Shown here piece after piece: positions 7,621 through 14,583 of a DNA stretch of 31,163 bases. Source of the DNA: Ferrovibrio terrae_B (GTDB lineage: Bacteria; Pseudomonadota; Alphaproteobacteria; Ferrovibrionales; Ferrovibrionaceae). The first letter of the stretch is position 1. Every line of letters starts with the position of its first letter. The stretch spans positions 1 through 31,163 of the forward strand of contig NZ_CALRUC010000046.1 in the NCBI RefSeq assembly GCF_943371255.1, read 5' to 3'. The notes under the pieces were generated by a model. The model was not told where the DNA came from, made no database searches, and saw only the letters and a list, made by a program, of their open reading frames with translations. The position numbers were made by a program, and so were the translations under genes.

Positions 7621-7686
7621 TCGTCACTCCCGCGCAAGCGGGAGTCCAGCCTATCCACTGGGTTCCCGCTTTCGCTGGAACGACAC
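7621..7686. repeat. REP-like pair of inverted palindromic units, left of the GIY-YIG gene
   Basis: Unit 1 (7621-7649) contains a perfect 8-bp stem, ACTCCCGC (7626-7633), loop GCAA, GCGGGAGT (7638-7645), followed by CCAG. Unit 2 (about 7657-7686) is an inverted, diverged copy: TTCCcGC, loop TTTC, GCtGGAA (7663-7680), followed by CGAC. Together they form the common 'cgtcaytcccgc...gcgggaatgacg' style element. Unit 1 is identical over 29 bases to 8062-8090. The pair could also act as a transcript end for the kinase gene. Confidence 0.8.
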
Positions 7687-7688
7687 GG

Positions 7689-7979
7689 TTATTTCAACAG
7701 ATCGTCATAAAGATCGCGCCAATCTGGATTGGTTGCCTCGATCAACGCCAGCTTCCAGGCCCGACGCCACTTCTTGATGCGCTTCTCGCGCAGGATCGCA
7801 TCGGCCATGGTGTCGTGAAATTCGGCATGAACGAGGCGATAGACGGCATACTGTTTTGAAAATCCGTCAACAGCACCGGAGCGGTGCTGCCATATCCGCT
7901 GGGCTAGATCGCTGGTAACGCCAACATACAATGTGCCGTTGCGCTTACTGGCGAGGATATAGACACAGGGTCGCCGCAT
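7689..7979 (-). CDS. small GIY-YIG nuclease-fold protein
   Basis: A 96 aa single-domain GIY-YIG protein of the small UvrC N-terminal-like kind. The two signature strings read VYI (residues 6-8) and YVG (18-20); Arg28 in DLAQRIWQH and Glu65 in DAILREKRIKKWRR are the expected catalytic arginine and metal-binding glutamate, so the active site looks intact. The rest is a basic helix and a short acidic tail (NPDWRDLYDDLLK). I chose ATG 7979; an in-frame ATG at 8006 would extend it by nine residues (MTASWHTPA) that run into the repeat and look non-coding. It is bracketed on both sides by REP-like hairpins with almost no other sequence, so the gene and repeats look like a single inserted unit. The cellular role of this family is not known to me. 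Confidence 0.85.
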   Translation of the reverse strand: MRRPCVYILASKRNGTLYVGVTSDLAQRIWQHRSGAVDGFSKQYAVYRLVHAEFHDTMADAILREKRIKKWRRAWKLALIEATNPDWRDLYDDLLK

Positions 7980-8004
7980 GGCGGGAGTATGCCAAGAGGC
8001 AGTC

Positions 8005-8090
8005 ATTCTGGATGCCCGCTTTCGCGGGCATGACGAAATAAGTACTTATGTATGCTAAAGCTCGTCACTCCCGCGCAAGCGGGAGTCCAG
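8005..8090. repeat. REP-like pair of palindromic units, right of the GIY-YIG gene
   Basis: Unit 3 (about 8005-8035) is in inverted orientation with a perfect 8-bp stem, ATGCCCGC (8012-8019), loop TTTC, GCGGGCAT (8024-8031). Unit 4 (8062-8090) is in forward orientation with stem ACTCCCGC (8067-8074), loop GCAA, GCGGGAGT (8079-8086) and is identical to unit 1. The 26 bases between them are AT-rich and include AAGTACTT. Unit 4 ends three bases before the gph stop codon, so it probably also serves as the gph transcript end. Confidence 0.8.
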
Positions 8091-8093
8091 TCT

Positions 8094-8777
8094 TCACCCG
8101 CCCAGCGCGGCGAGGGCGTCGGACAACTCGGAGAAATGATCGATCAGGCGGTCGCCGCCCAGCTGGTGCGGCGCGATCTGGGTATAGCCGAAGCTGACCA
8201 CCACGCAGGGCAGGCCGGCGGCCTTCGCCGCATTCACGTCATTGGCGGAATCGCCCACCATGGCGGCCCAGTCGAAGGCCGTGCCGAGCCTGTCCCCCAT
8301 CAACCGGTCAAGCGTGCCATGGATGTGGCCGGGATCGGGCTTGCGCACCAGCAGGCTGTCGCCGCCCACCACGGCACCGAAGAAATCGCTCAGGCCAAGC
8401 TGGTCGAGCAGGCTGCGGCTCAGGCCTTCGGGCTTGTTGGTGCAGACCGCCAGCGCATAGTCGCGCTCGGCCAGTGCGGCCAGGCAGGTGGCGACGCCGG
8501 GAAACGGTCGGCTGGTATCGGCCAGATGGCGTTCGTAATAGATCAGGAAATCCTTGAACGCCGTTTCGAACATGACCGGCTCCGGCATGCCGCCGCTGGC
8601 CCGGAACCCTTTTTCGAGCAGGGCGCGCGCGCCGTCGCCCACCATGCTGCGCACCGCATCCAGGCCGATGGCCGGCCGGCCGGCACGGTCCAGCGCATAA
8701 TCGGTGGCGGCCGCCAGATCGGGCGCCGTATCCACCAGCGTGCCGTCGAGATCGAAGAGAATTGCCTTGCGAGTCAT
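8094..8777 (-). CDS. gph: phosphoglycolate phosphatase (HAD superfamily)
   Basis: Hydrolyses 2-phosphoglycolate, a by-product of DNA 3'-end repair and oxygenase side reactions, to glycolate; cytosolic. The 227 aa protein has all HAD motifs: motif I FDLDGTLVDTAPDL with nucleophile Asp9 and acid Asp11, a helical cap (about residues 15-85), motif II in AVCTNKPEG, motif III Lys in VRKPDPGHI, and motif IV MVGDSANDVNAAKAAGLP. The string CTNKPEGLSRSLLDQLGL is characteristic of Gph. Start ATG 8777 is the first codon of the domain. It is divergent from glmU and ends next to a REP-like unit. Other HAD phosphatases of similar size cannot be fully excluded, but the motif set favours Gph. Confidence 0.88.
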   Translation of the reverse strand: MTRKAILFDLDGTLVDTAPDLAAATDYALDRAGRPAIGLDAVRSMVGDGARALLEKGFRASGGMPEPVMFETAFKDFLIYYERHLADTSRPFPGVATCLAALAERDYALAVCTNKPEGLSRSLLDQLGLSDFFGAVVGGDSLLVRKPDPGHIHGTLDRLMGDRLGTAFDWAAMVGDSANDVNAAKAAGLPCVVVSFGYTQIAPHQLGGDRLIDHFSELSDALAALGG

Positions 8778-8820
8778 GGTGTTACAATTCGAAAGACCCT
8801 GAAACAGACGGAAAGACGAT

Positions 8821-8849
8821 TTGATTTCCGTTGCCTATCACGGCTATGA
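8821..8849 (+). promoter_or_regulatory. candidate glmU-glmS promoter
   Basis: TTGATT (8821-8826), a 17-base spacer and CTATGA (8844-8849) form a plausible sigma70-type promoter 57 bases before the glmU ATG. The leader then holds CCCG (8861-8864) and CGGG (8879-8882) around a small CGC/GCG stem, followed by TTTTTT (8883-8888), which resembles a weak terminator or attenuator. Both are pattern-based guesses. Confidence 0.3.
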
Positions 8850-8905
8850 CACTGTCCGCCCGCGTAAATGCGGCGAATCGGGTTTTTTGTACACGGAACC
8901 GAAGC

Positions 8906-10270
8906 ATGGCGAAACGGCCATCCAAGACGCGAGCATTGGCCGTGGTGATTCTGGCAGCCGGCCAGGGCACGCGGATGAAGTCGAAACTGCCCAAGGTCCT
9001 GCACCCGGTGGCGGGGCAGGCGATGCTGCGCCATGTGCTGGACGCGGCCGCCGTGCTGCGGCCCGACCGTATCGTGGTGGTGACCGGCAAAGGCCAGGAC
9101 GATGTCGCGGCTGCTGTTGCGCCGGCAACGGTGGCGATCCAGCATCCGGCGCGCGGCACCGGCCATGCCGTCATGGCGGCCATGCCGGCGCTGAAGGGAT
9201 TCACCGGCGACGTGCTGGTGCTGTATGGCGATACGCCGCTGCTGACCGCCGATCTGCTGAAAAGCCTGCTCGCCGCGCGCCGTGCCAAGGCCGATCCGGC
9301 CGCGGTGATCGTCGGTTTCCGCCCGGTCGATCCGGCCGCCTATGGCCGTTTGATCGTAGATGGCAAGGGTGCGCTGCAGAAGATCGTTGAATTCAAGAAT
9401 GCCGCGGCCGATGAACGCGCTGTGCGCCTGTGCAATGCCGGGCTGATGGCCTTTGATGGTGCGCGGCTGCCGGGGCTGCTGAAAAAACTCTCCGACAAAA
9501 ACCCGCAGGGCGAATTCCTGCTCACCGATACGGTCGAACATGCCAATGCGAAAGGCTGGACCTGCCGTGTGGTGGAGGCCGATCCGGTCGAGGTGATGGG
9601 TATCAACACCCGCGGCGAACTCAGCATCGCCGAAGCGGCCATGCAGCAGCGCCTGCGCGCGGCGGCCATGGCGGCGGGCGTCACCATGACGGCGCCGGAG
9701 ACGGTGTATCTGCGCAGCGACACGAAGCTGGGCCGTGATGTCACCATCGAACCCTTCGTGGTGTTCGGCCCGAAGGTGAGCGTGGCCGACGATGTGGTGA
9801 TCCGCAGCCACAGCCATATCGAGGGCGCGACGATTGCCCGGGGCGCCACCATCGGGCCCTATGCCCGGCTGCGGCCCGGCGCCAGGATTGCCGAGGGCGC
9901 CCATATCGGCAATTTCGTCGAGGTGAAGAATGCCGATATCGAGGCCGGCGCCAAGGTCAATCACCTGACCTATATCGGCGATGCGCGGGTGGGCGCCAAG
10001 GTCAATATCGGCGCCGGCACCATCACCTGCAATTACGATGGTTTCGACAAGCATCACACCGATATCGGCGCTGGTGCCTTCATCGGCTCGAATTCATCCC
10101 TTGTCGCTCCGGTGAAGATCGGCGACGGCGCCATGGTGGCGGCGGGCAGCGTGATCACCCGCGATGTGCCGGCTGATGCCCTGAGCGTCGCGCGTGGCCG
10201 CCAGGAAGACAAGCCCGGCGTCGCCGCCGTGTTCCGCCGGCGCAAGGCCGCCACCCGCAAGACAAAGTAG
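8906..10270 (+). CDS. glmU: bifunctional UDP-GlcNAc pyrophosphorylase / glucosamine-1-phosphate acetyltransferase
   Basis: Makes UDP-GlcNAc for peptidoglycan and lipid A: the C-terminal domain acetylates glucosamine-1-phosphate with acetyl-CoA and the N-terminal domain joins the product to UTP. The 454 aa length is normal. Residues about 10-235 are the nucleotidyltransferase with LAAGQGTRMKSKLPKVLHPV (17-36) and later GTGHAVMAA, YGDTPLL and the metal-site string EVMGINTR. From about 255 the left-handed beta-helix hexapeptide repeats run through NFVEVKNADIEAGAKVNHLTYIGDA and GAGTITCNYDGFDKHHTDIG to the basic C-terminus. I chose ATG 8906, preceded by CGGAA; an upstream in-frame ATG at 8831 adds residues that do not look like GlmU. 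glmS follows after 11 bases. Confidence 0.96.
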   Translation: MAKRPSKTRALAVVILAAGQGTRMKSKLPKVLHPVAGQAMLRHVLDAAAVLRPDRIVVVTGKGQDDVAAAVAPATVAIQHPARGTGHAVMAAMPALKGFTGDVLVLYGDTPLLTADLLKSLLAARRAKADPAAVIVGFRPVDPAAYGRLIVDGKGALQKIVEFKNAAADERAVRLCNAGLMAFDGARLPGLLKKLSDKNPQGEFLLTDTVEHANAKGWTCRVVEADPVEVMGINTRGELSIAEAAMQQRLRAAAMAAGVTMTAPETVYLRSDTKLGRDVTIEPFVVFGPKVSVADDVVIRSHSHIEGATIARGATIGPYARLRPGARIAEGAHIGNFVEVKNADIEAGAKVNHLTYIGDARVGAKVNIGAGTITCNYDGFDKHHTDIGAGAFIGSNSSLVAPVKIGDGAMVAAGSVITRDVPADALSVARGRQEDKPGVAAVFRRRKAATRKTK

Positions 10271-10281
10271 GAGTATCGCGT

Positions 10282-12108
10282 ATGTGTGGAATTGTCGGCG
10301 TAATCGGAACGCGCGATGTGGTGCCATTGCTGGTCGATGGCCTGAAGCGGCTGGAATATCGCGGCTATGATTCCGCCGGCGTGGCGACGCTGGTGAAAAA
10401 CGGCGCCATCGAGCGGCGCCGCGCCGAAGGCAAGCTGGTCAACCTGGAAGCGCGCCTGCAGGAACAGCCGCTGCAGGGCCTGATCGGCATTGCCCATACG
10501 CGCTGGGCCACCCATGGCGTGCCCAACGAGGCCAATGCGCATCCGCATGCCACCGAGCGCGTCGCGCTGGTGCATAACGGCATCATCGAGAATTACCGCG
10601 AGCTGGGCGACGAGCTGATCGCCAAGGGCCATATATTCCAGAGCCAGACCGATACCGAAGTGGCGCTTCGGCTGATCGACCAGTGCCTGATCGAGGGCCT
10701 GTCGCCGGAAGAGGCTGTGAAGGCGACGCTGGGCCGCCTGCGCGGCGCCTTTGCGCTCGCCATCCTGTTCCATGGCAAGGATGACCTGCTGATAGGCGCC
10801 CGCCGCAACGTGCCGCTCGCCGTCGGTTTCGGCAATGGCGAGATGTATCTGGGTTCGGACGCGCTGTCGCTGGCGCCGCTGACCGACCGGATCGCCTATC
10901 TGGAAGAGGGCGACTGGGTGGTGCTGAGCCGTGGTTCGGCGCAGTTCTACGATGCCGAGAACAAGGCGGTGGAACGCATCGTGCGGCCGACCGCGATCAG
11001 CGGCGCCATGATCGGCAAGGGCAACTACCGCCACTACATGCTGAAGGAAATCTACGAGCAGCCGGCGGTGATGGGCGACACCATCAACACCGTGGTCAGC
11101 CCGACCGACCGCTGGGTGCATCTGCCCGATCTCGGCCTCGATCTCGCCAAGTTCAGCCGCATCACCATCGTCGCCTGCGGCACGTCGTATTACTCGGGCC
11201 TGGTGGGGAAATACTGGCTTGAACGCTATGCCCGCATCGGCGTCGAGGTCGATGTGGCATCGGAATTCCGTTACCGCGAGGCGCCGGTCGATCCCAACGG
11301 GTTGTCGATCTTCATTTCGCAGTCGGGCGAGACCGCCGATACGCTGGCGGCCATGCGCTATGTGAAGGCCAATGGCGGTCGCACGCTGGCCATCGTCAAC
11401 GTGCCGCAGAGCAGCATGGCGCGCGAAGCCGATGGCGTGCTGCCGACCAAGGCGGGGCCCGAGATCGGCGTCGCCTCGACCAAGGCCTTTACCTGCCAGC
11501 TGGTGACCCTGGCCGCCTTCACCCTGGCGGTGGCACGTGCGCGCAAGGCGCTGAGCGAGGAAGAAAGCGCCCGCCTGATGGCGGCGCTGATCGAGGTGCC
11601 GGCCCATGCCGCCGAAGTGCTGAACCATGACGAGGAGCTGCAGGCGCTGGCCGAGAAGATCATGGATGCGCGCGACGTGCTGTATATCGGCCGCGGCCCG
11701 TGTTTCCCGCTGGCGCTGGAAGGCGCGCTGAAACTGAAGGAAATCTCCTACATCCATGCCGAAGGCTATGCCGCCGGCGAGCTGAAGCATGGCCCGATCG
11801 CGCTGATCGACGAGCAGGTGCCGGTGATCGTGATCGCGCCGAGCGACAGCCTGTTCGAGAAGACCATCTCCAACATGCAGGAGGTGATGGCGCGCGGCGG
11901 CAAGGTGATCTTCATGTCGGACAAGGCGGGGCTGGCGCATGTGGACGAGCGCACCTTTGCCACTGTCGTGCTGCCGCAGGTGGAGCCCTTCGTGGCGCCG
12001 ATCCTTTACGCTATTCCGGTCCAGTTGCTGGCCTATCATGTTGCCGTGCTCAAGGGCACCGATGTGGACCAGCCGCGCAACCTCGCCAAGTCGGTGACGG
12101 TAGAATGA
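10282..12108 (+). CDS. glmS: glutamine--fructose-6-phosphate aminotransferase (isomerizing)
   Basis: First committed step of amino-sugar synthesis: fructose-6-phosphate plus glutamine gives glucosamine-6-phosphate. The 608 aa protein is the normal size. Cys2 of MCGIVGVIG becomes the N-terminal nucleophile of the class II glutaminase domain (to about 240; note HTRWATHG and HNGIIENY). Two SIS sugar-isomerase domains follow, with CGTSYYSGLVGKYWLE, FISQSGETADTLAA and the C-terminal tail PRNLAKSVTVE whose lysine contacts the sugar. A clear ribosome site (TAGGAG) overlaps the glmU stop, so the two are one operon. The stop overlaps the next start as ATGA (12105-12108). No glmS ribozyme is expected or seen. 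Confidence 0.97.
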   Translation: MCGIVGVIGTRDVVPLLVDGLKRLEYRGYDSAGVATLVKNGAIERRRAEGKLVNLEARLQEQPLQGLIGIAHTRWATHGVPNEANAHPHATERVALVHNGIIENYRELGDELIAKGHIFQSQTDTEVALRLIDQCLIEGLSPEEAVKATLGRLRGAFALAILFHGKDDLLIGARRNVPLAVGFGNGEMYLGSDALSLAPLTDRIAYLEEGDWVVLSRGSAQFYDAENKAVERIVRPTAISGAMIGKGNYRHYMLKEIYEQPAVMGDTINTVVSPTDRWVHLPDLGLDLAKFSRITIVACGTSYYSGLVGKYWLERYARIGVEVDVASEFRYREAPVDPNGLSIFISQSGETADTLAAMRYVKANGGRTLAIVNVPQSSMAREADGVLPTKAGPEIGVASTKAFTCQLVTLAAFTLAVARARKALSEEESARLMAALIEVPAHAAEVLNHDEELQALAEKIMDARDVLYIGRGPCFPLALEGALKLKEISYIHAEGYAAGELKHGPIALIDEQVPVIVIAPSDSLFEKTISNMQEVMARGGKVIFMSDKAGLAHVDERTFATVVLPQVEPFVAPILYAIPVQLLAYHVAVLKGTDVDQPRNLAKSVTVE

Positions 12109-12710
12109 GTGTCGTCGAACGCGGCCTGTTGCCGTTTAAAGTGAGCATCTGTGGCGTTGCCGAGCTGGAGCAGTTTGCTGGCGACGTGACGCATATCCTC
12201 GGCATCCTCGATCCCGGCACGCCGCAGCCTGACGGCTATGTGCATCATCCCAAAGCCCTGCGCGACGAATTCCGCTTCTACGATATCGTCACCGAGCAGG
12301 ATGGCCGCAGCATGCCGACGGAGCATGACGTTGCCGCCATCCTGAAAGTGGGCGAGAAGCTGGCGGTCCAGCCGGTGCGGCATCTGCTGGTGCATTGCTA
12401 TGCCGGCGTGTCGCGCTCGACCGCCTCGGCCGTCACCCTGATGGCCCAGCGCAACCCTGCCCGCGCCGCCGATATCTTTGCCGCCCTGGGCGATATCCGG
12501 CCCAAGGCCTGGCCCAATTCGGTGATGATCGCCCATGCCGACCGCCTGCTGAACCTGGGCGGCACGCTTGTCGAAGCGCTCCGGCTGCACCACATTGCCG
12601 TAGCCCACCGGCACCCCGAGGTCCGGACCTTGATCTCCAGCGTCGGTCGTGGGCATGAATTGCCTGCGGAATATGCTGCGGAAGGATCCGACCCGAATGA
12701 GCCCGTATGA
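12105..12710 (+). CDS. dual-specificity/tyrosine phosphatase-like protein
   Basis: A 201 aa cysteine-phosphatase-fold protein. The signature loop HCYAGVSRS gives nucleophile Cys98 and Arg104 in the exact C-x5-R-S spacing of the PTP/DSP superfamily. Upstream is the beta strand ILGILDPG and the FRFYDIVTEQDG segment, whose aspartates could supply the general acid. The C-terminal 40 residues are low in recognisable features. Its start overlaps the glmS stop (ATGA) and its end overlaps gorA by 14 bases, so it is translated as part of the glmU-glmS-gorA run. I cannot tell the substrate: a phosphoprotein, a phosphosugar or a lipid phosphate are all possible. Confidence 0.8.
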   Translation: MSVVERGLLPFKVSICGVAELEQFAGDVTHILGILDPGTPQPDGYVHHPKALRDEFRFYDIVTEQDGRSMPTEHDVAAILKVGEKLAVQPVRHLLVHCYAGVSRSTASAVTLMAQRNPARAADIFAALGDIRPKAWPNSVMIAHADRLLNLGGTLVEALRLHHIAVAHRHPEVRTLISSVGRGHELPAEYAAEGSDPNEPV

Positions 12711-14052
12711 TTTCGACCTCTTTGTAATCGGCGGCGGTTCGGGCGGCGTGCGCGCCGGCCGCATTTCCGGCGGTTACGGCGCCCGGGTCGGCGTGGCCGA
12801 GGAATACCGCTATGGCGGCACCTGCGTGATCCGCGGCTGCGTGCCGAAAAAGCTGCTGGTCTACGGCTCGGAATATGCCCATGCCTTTGAGGAGGCCGCC
12901 GGCTTTGGCTGGACGCTGGGCGAGCCCAGCTTCGACTGGGCGAAGATGATTGCCGCCAAGGATATCGAGATCGGCCGCCTGGAAAAGATCTATCGCGGCC
13001 TGTTCGAGAATGCCGGCGCCAAGACCTTCGATGGCCGCGCCACGCTGAAAGACGCGCATACCGTCCTGATCGGCGATAAGACCGTGACGGCGGATAAAAT
13101 CCTGATCGCCAGCGGCGGCCATCCGGTCAAGCCGGCCATCCCCGGCGCCGAGCTGATGCTTACCTCGAACGAGGTGTTCCATCTCAAGGACCAGCCCAAG
13201 CGCATCGCCATTCTCGGTGGCGGCTATATCGCGCTGGAATTCGCCGGCATCTTCAACGGCTTTGGTTCCAAGGTGACCGTGCTGTATCGCGGCGAGCAGA
13301 TCCTGCGCGGCTTCGATGACGATATCCGCAACCATCTGGCCGGCGAGCTGGTCAAGACCGGCATCGACCTGAAGCTGAAGACCGATGTGACCAAGATCGA
13401 GAAACAGGGCGCGGCGCTGCTGCTGCATCTGACCGATGGTTCGACCCTGGAGGTCGATGCGGTGATGGCGGCGACCGGCCGCAAGCCCAATACCGACGGG
13501 CTGGGCCTGGAGGCGATCGGTGTCAAAACCGATGCCGCCGGTGCGGTGGTGGTGGATGCATATTCGCGCACCAGCGTGGAGAACATCTATGCGGTGGGCG
13601 ATGTGACCAACCGCATCAATCTCACACCCGTTGCGATCCGCGAAGGCCATTGCTTCGCCGATACCGTGTTCGGCAACAAGCCGCGCTCGCCTGACCATGC
13701 CGATGTGCCGGCGGCCGTGTTCAGCCAGCCGCCGGTCGGTACCGTGGGTCTGAGCGAAGCCGATGCGCGCAAGCAATATGGCGAGGTCGATATCTACCGC
13801 ACCAGTTTCAAGCCGCTGCGCGCCACCGTGTCGGGCGGGCAGGAGCGCGTGATGATGAAGCTGGTGGTGGATGCCAGGACCGACCGCGTGGTCGGTGCCC
13901 ATATGGTCGGCGCCGAGGCCGGCGAGATCCTGCAGGGCATCGCCATCGCCATCAAGGCCGGCGCGAAGAAGGCCGATTTCGATGCCACGGTGGGCATCCA
14001 TCCCACCGCGGCGGAGGAATTCGTCACGATGCGCGAGAAGGTGAAGCCCTGA
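12697..14052 (+). CDS. gorA: glutathione-disulfide reductase
   Basis: NADPH-dependent flavoenzyme that reduces glutathione disulfide. The 451 aa protein shows the FAD dinucleotide fold FVIGGGSGGVRAGR (9-22), the redox-active disulfide GGTCVIRGCVPKK (Cys43 and Cys48), the NADPH fold ILGGGYIALEFAGIF with a following arginine-rich LYRGEQILRGFDDDIR, the second FAD motif VDAYSRTSVENIYAVGDVTNR, and the C-terminal catalytic His-Glu pair in GIHPTAAEE. I chose ATG 12697 (MSPYDFDLFVIG) because the flavin fold starts there and GGAAGGA lies upstream; an ATG at 12649 would add 16 residues inside the phosphatase gene. The last base of its stop is the first base of cobU. Confidence 0.94.
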   Translation: MSPYDFDLFVIGGGSGGVRAGRISGGYGARVGVAEEYRYGGTCVIRGCVPKKLLVYGSEYAHAFEEAAGFGWTLGEPSFDWAKMIAAKDIEIGRLEKIYRGLFENAGAKTFDGRATLKDAHTVLIGDKTVTADKILIASGGHPVKPAIPGAELMLTSNEVFHLKDQPKRIAILGGGYIALEFAGIFNGFGSKVTVLYRGEQILRGFDDDIRNHLAGELVKTGIDLKLKTDVTKIEKQGAALLLHLTDGSTLEVDAVMAATGRKPNTDGLGLEAIGVKTDAAGAVVVDAYSRTSVENIYAVGDVTNRINLTPVAIREGHCFADTVFGNKPRSPDHADVPAAVFSQPPVGTVGLSEADARKQYGEVDIYRTSFKPLRATVSGGQERVMMKLVVDARTDRVVGAHMVGAEAGEILQGIAIAIKAGAKKADFDATVGIHPTAAEEFVTMREKVKP

Positions 14053-14576
14053 TGCAGGTGCGCGCCGATGCAGGGATCACGCTGATCCTCGGCGGCGCGC
14101 GCTCGGGCAAGTCGCGGCTGGCGGAACAGCTGGCCGAAAGGCGTAACGGTCGGCTGGTCTATATCGCCACGGCGGAAGCCTGGGACGATGAGATGAAGAC
14201 GCGCATCGCCGAGCATAAGGCGCGCCGCAGCGATCGCTGGCACAGTCTCGAGGCACCGATCGCGGTGGCCGAAGTGCTGCAGGCCCTGCCGTCGGAGACC
14301 GGGGCGGTGCTGGTCGACTGCCTGACGCTGTGGCTGTCGAATCTCATGCATGCCGGCCGCGACCTTGGTGCCGAGACCGCCGGCCTGCTGACGGCGCTGC
14401 ACAGCGTCAAATTCCCCGTCCTGCTGGTGTCGAATGAAGTGGGGCTTGGCATCGTGCCTGACAACAAGCTCGCGCGCGATTTCCGCGATGCCCAGGGCCG
14501 GCTCAACCAGGCGGTGGCGGCGGCGGCCGATCATGCGATTTTCATGGCTGCCGGCCTGCCGCTTGTGCTGAAGTAA
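14052..14576 (+). CDS. cobU: adenosylcobinamide kinase / adenosylcobinamide-phosphate guanylyltransferase
   Basis: Phosphorylates adenosylcobinamide and transfers GMP to give adenosyl-GDP-cobinamide, in nucleotide-loop assembly of cobalamin (also called CobP). The 174 aa protein has the P-loop GGARSGKS (14-21), His55 in RIAEHKARRSDRWHS (the residue that carries GMP in the known enzyme), DCLTLWLSNLM, and LVSNEVGLGIVPDN near the C-terminus, all diagnostic. The start overlaps the gorA stop as TGATG, indicating coupled translation, and cobQ starts 7 bases after the stop. Confidence 0.94.
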   Translation: MQVRADAGITLILGGARSGKSRLAEQLAERRNGRLVYIATAEAWDDEMKTRIAEHKARRSDRWHSLEAPIAVAEVLQALPSETGAVLVDCLTLWLSNLMHAGRDLGAETAGLLTALHSVKFPVLLVSNEVGLGIVPDNKLARDFRDAQGRLNQAVAAAADHAIFMAAGLPLVLK

Positions 14577-14583
14577 GCGCCGC

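Noticed and set aside
7621..8090. CRISPR array
   Set aside because: The four repeats alternate in orientation, vary in sequence and flank a gene rather than regular spacers.
10271..10281. glmS ribozyme
   Set aside because: Only 11 bases separate glmU and glmS, and the ribozyme is a Gram-positive feature.
10054..12039. 661-codon open frame on the minus strand opposite glmS
   Set aside because: Shadow of glmS caused by high-GC codon bias: the protein is low-complexity His/Gln/Arg/Ala-rich and has no recognisable domain, whereas glmS is certain.
11700..12104. Upstream extension of the phosphatase gene inside glmS
   Set aside because: The in-frame open stretch within glmS translates to Arg/Ala-rich sequence typical of an out-of-frame reading; the ATG at 12105 is the natural coupled start.
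12649..12697. Longer gorA start
   Set aside because: The added 16 residues lie within the phosphatase coding region and do not resemble glutathione reductase; the flavin-binding fold begins right after ATG 12697.
12433..14001. 522-codon minus-strand frame opposite gorA
   Set aside because: Shadow frame; gorA carries all flavoenzyme motifs on the plus strand.
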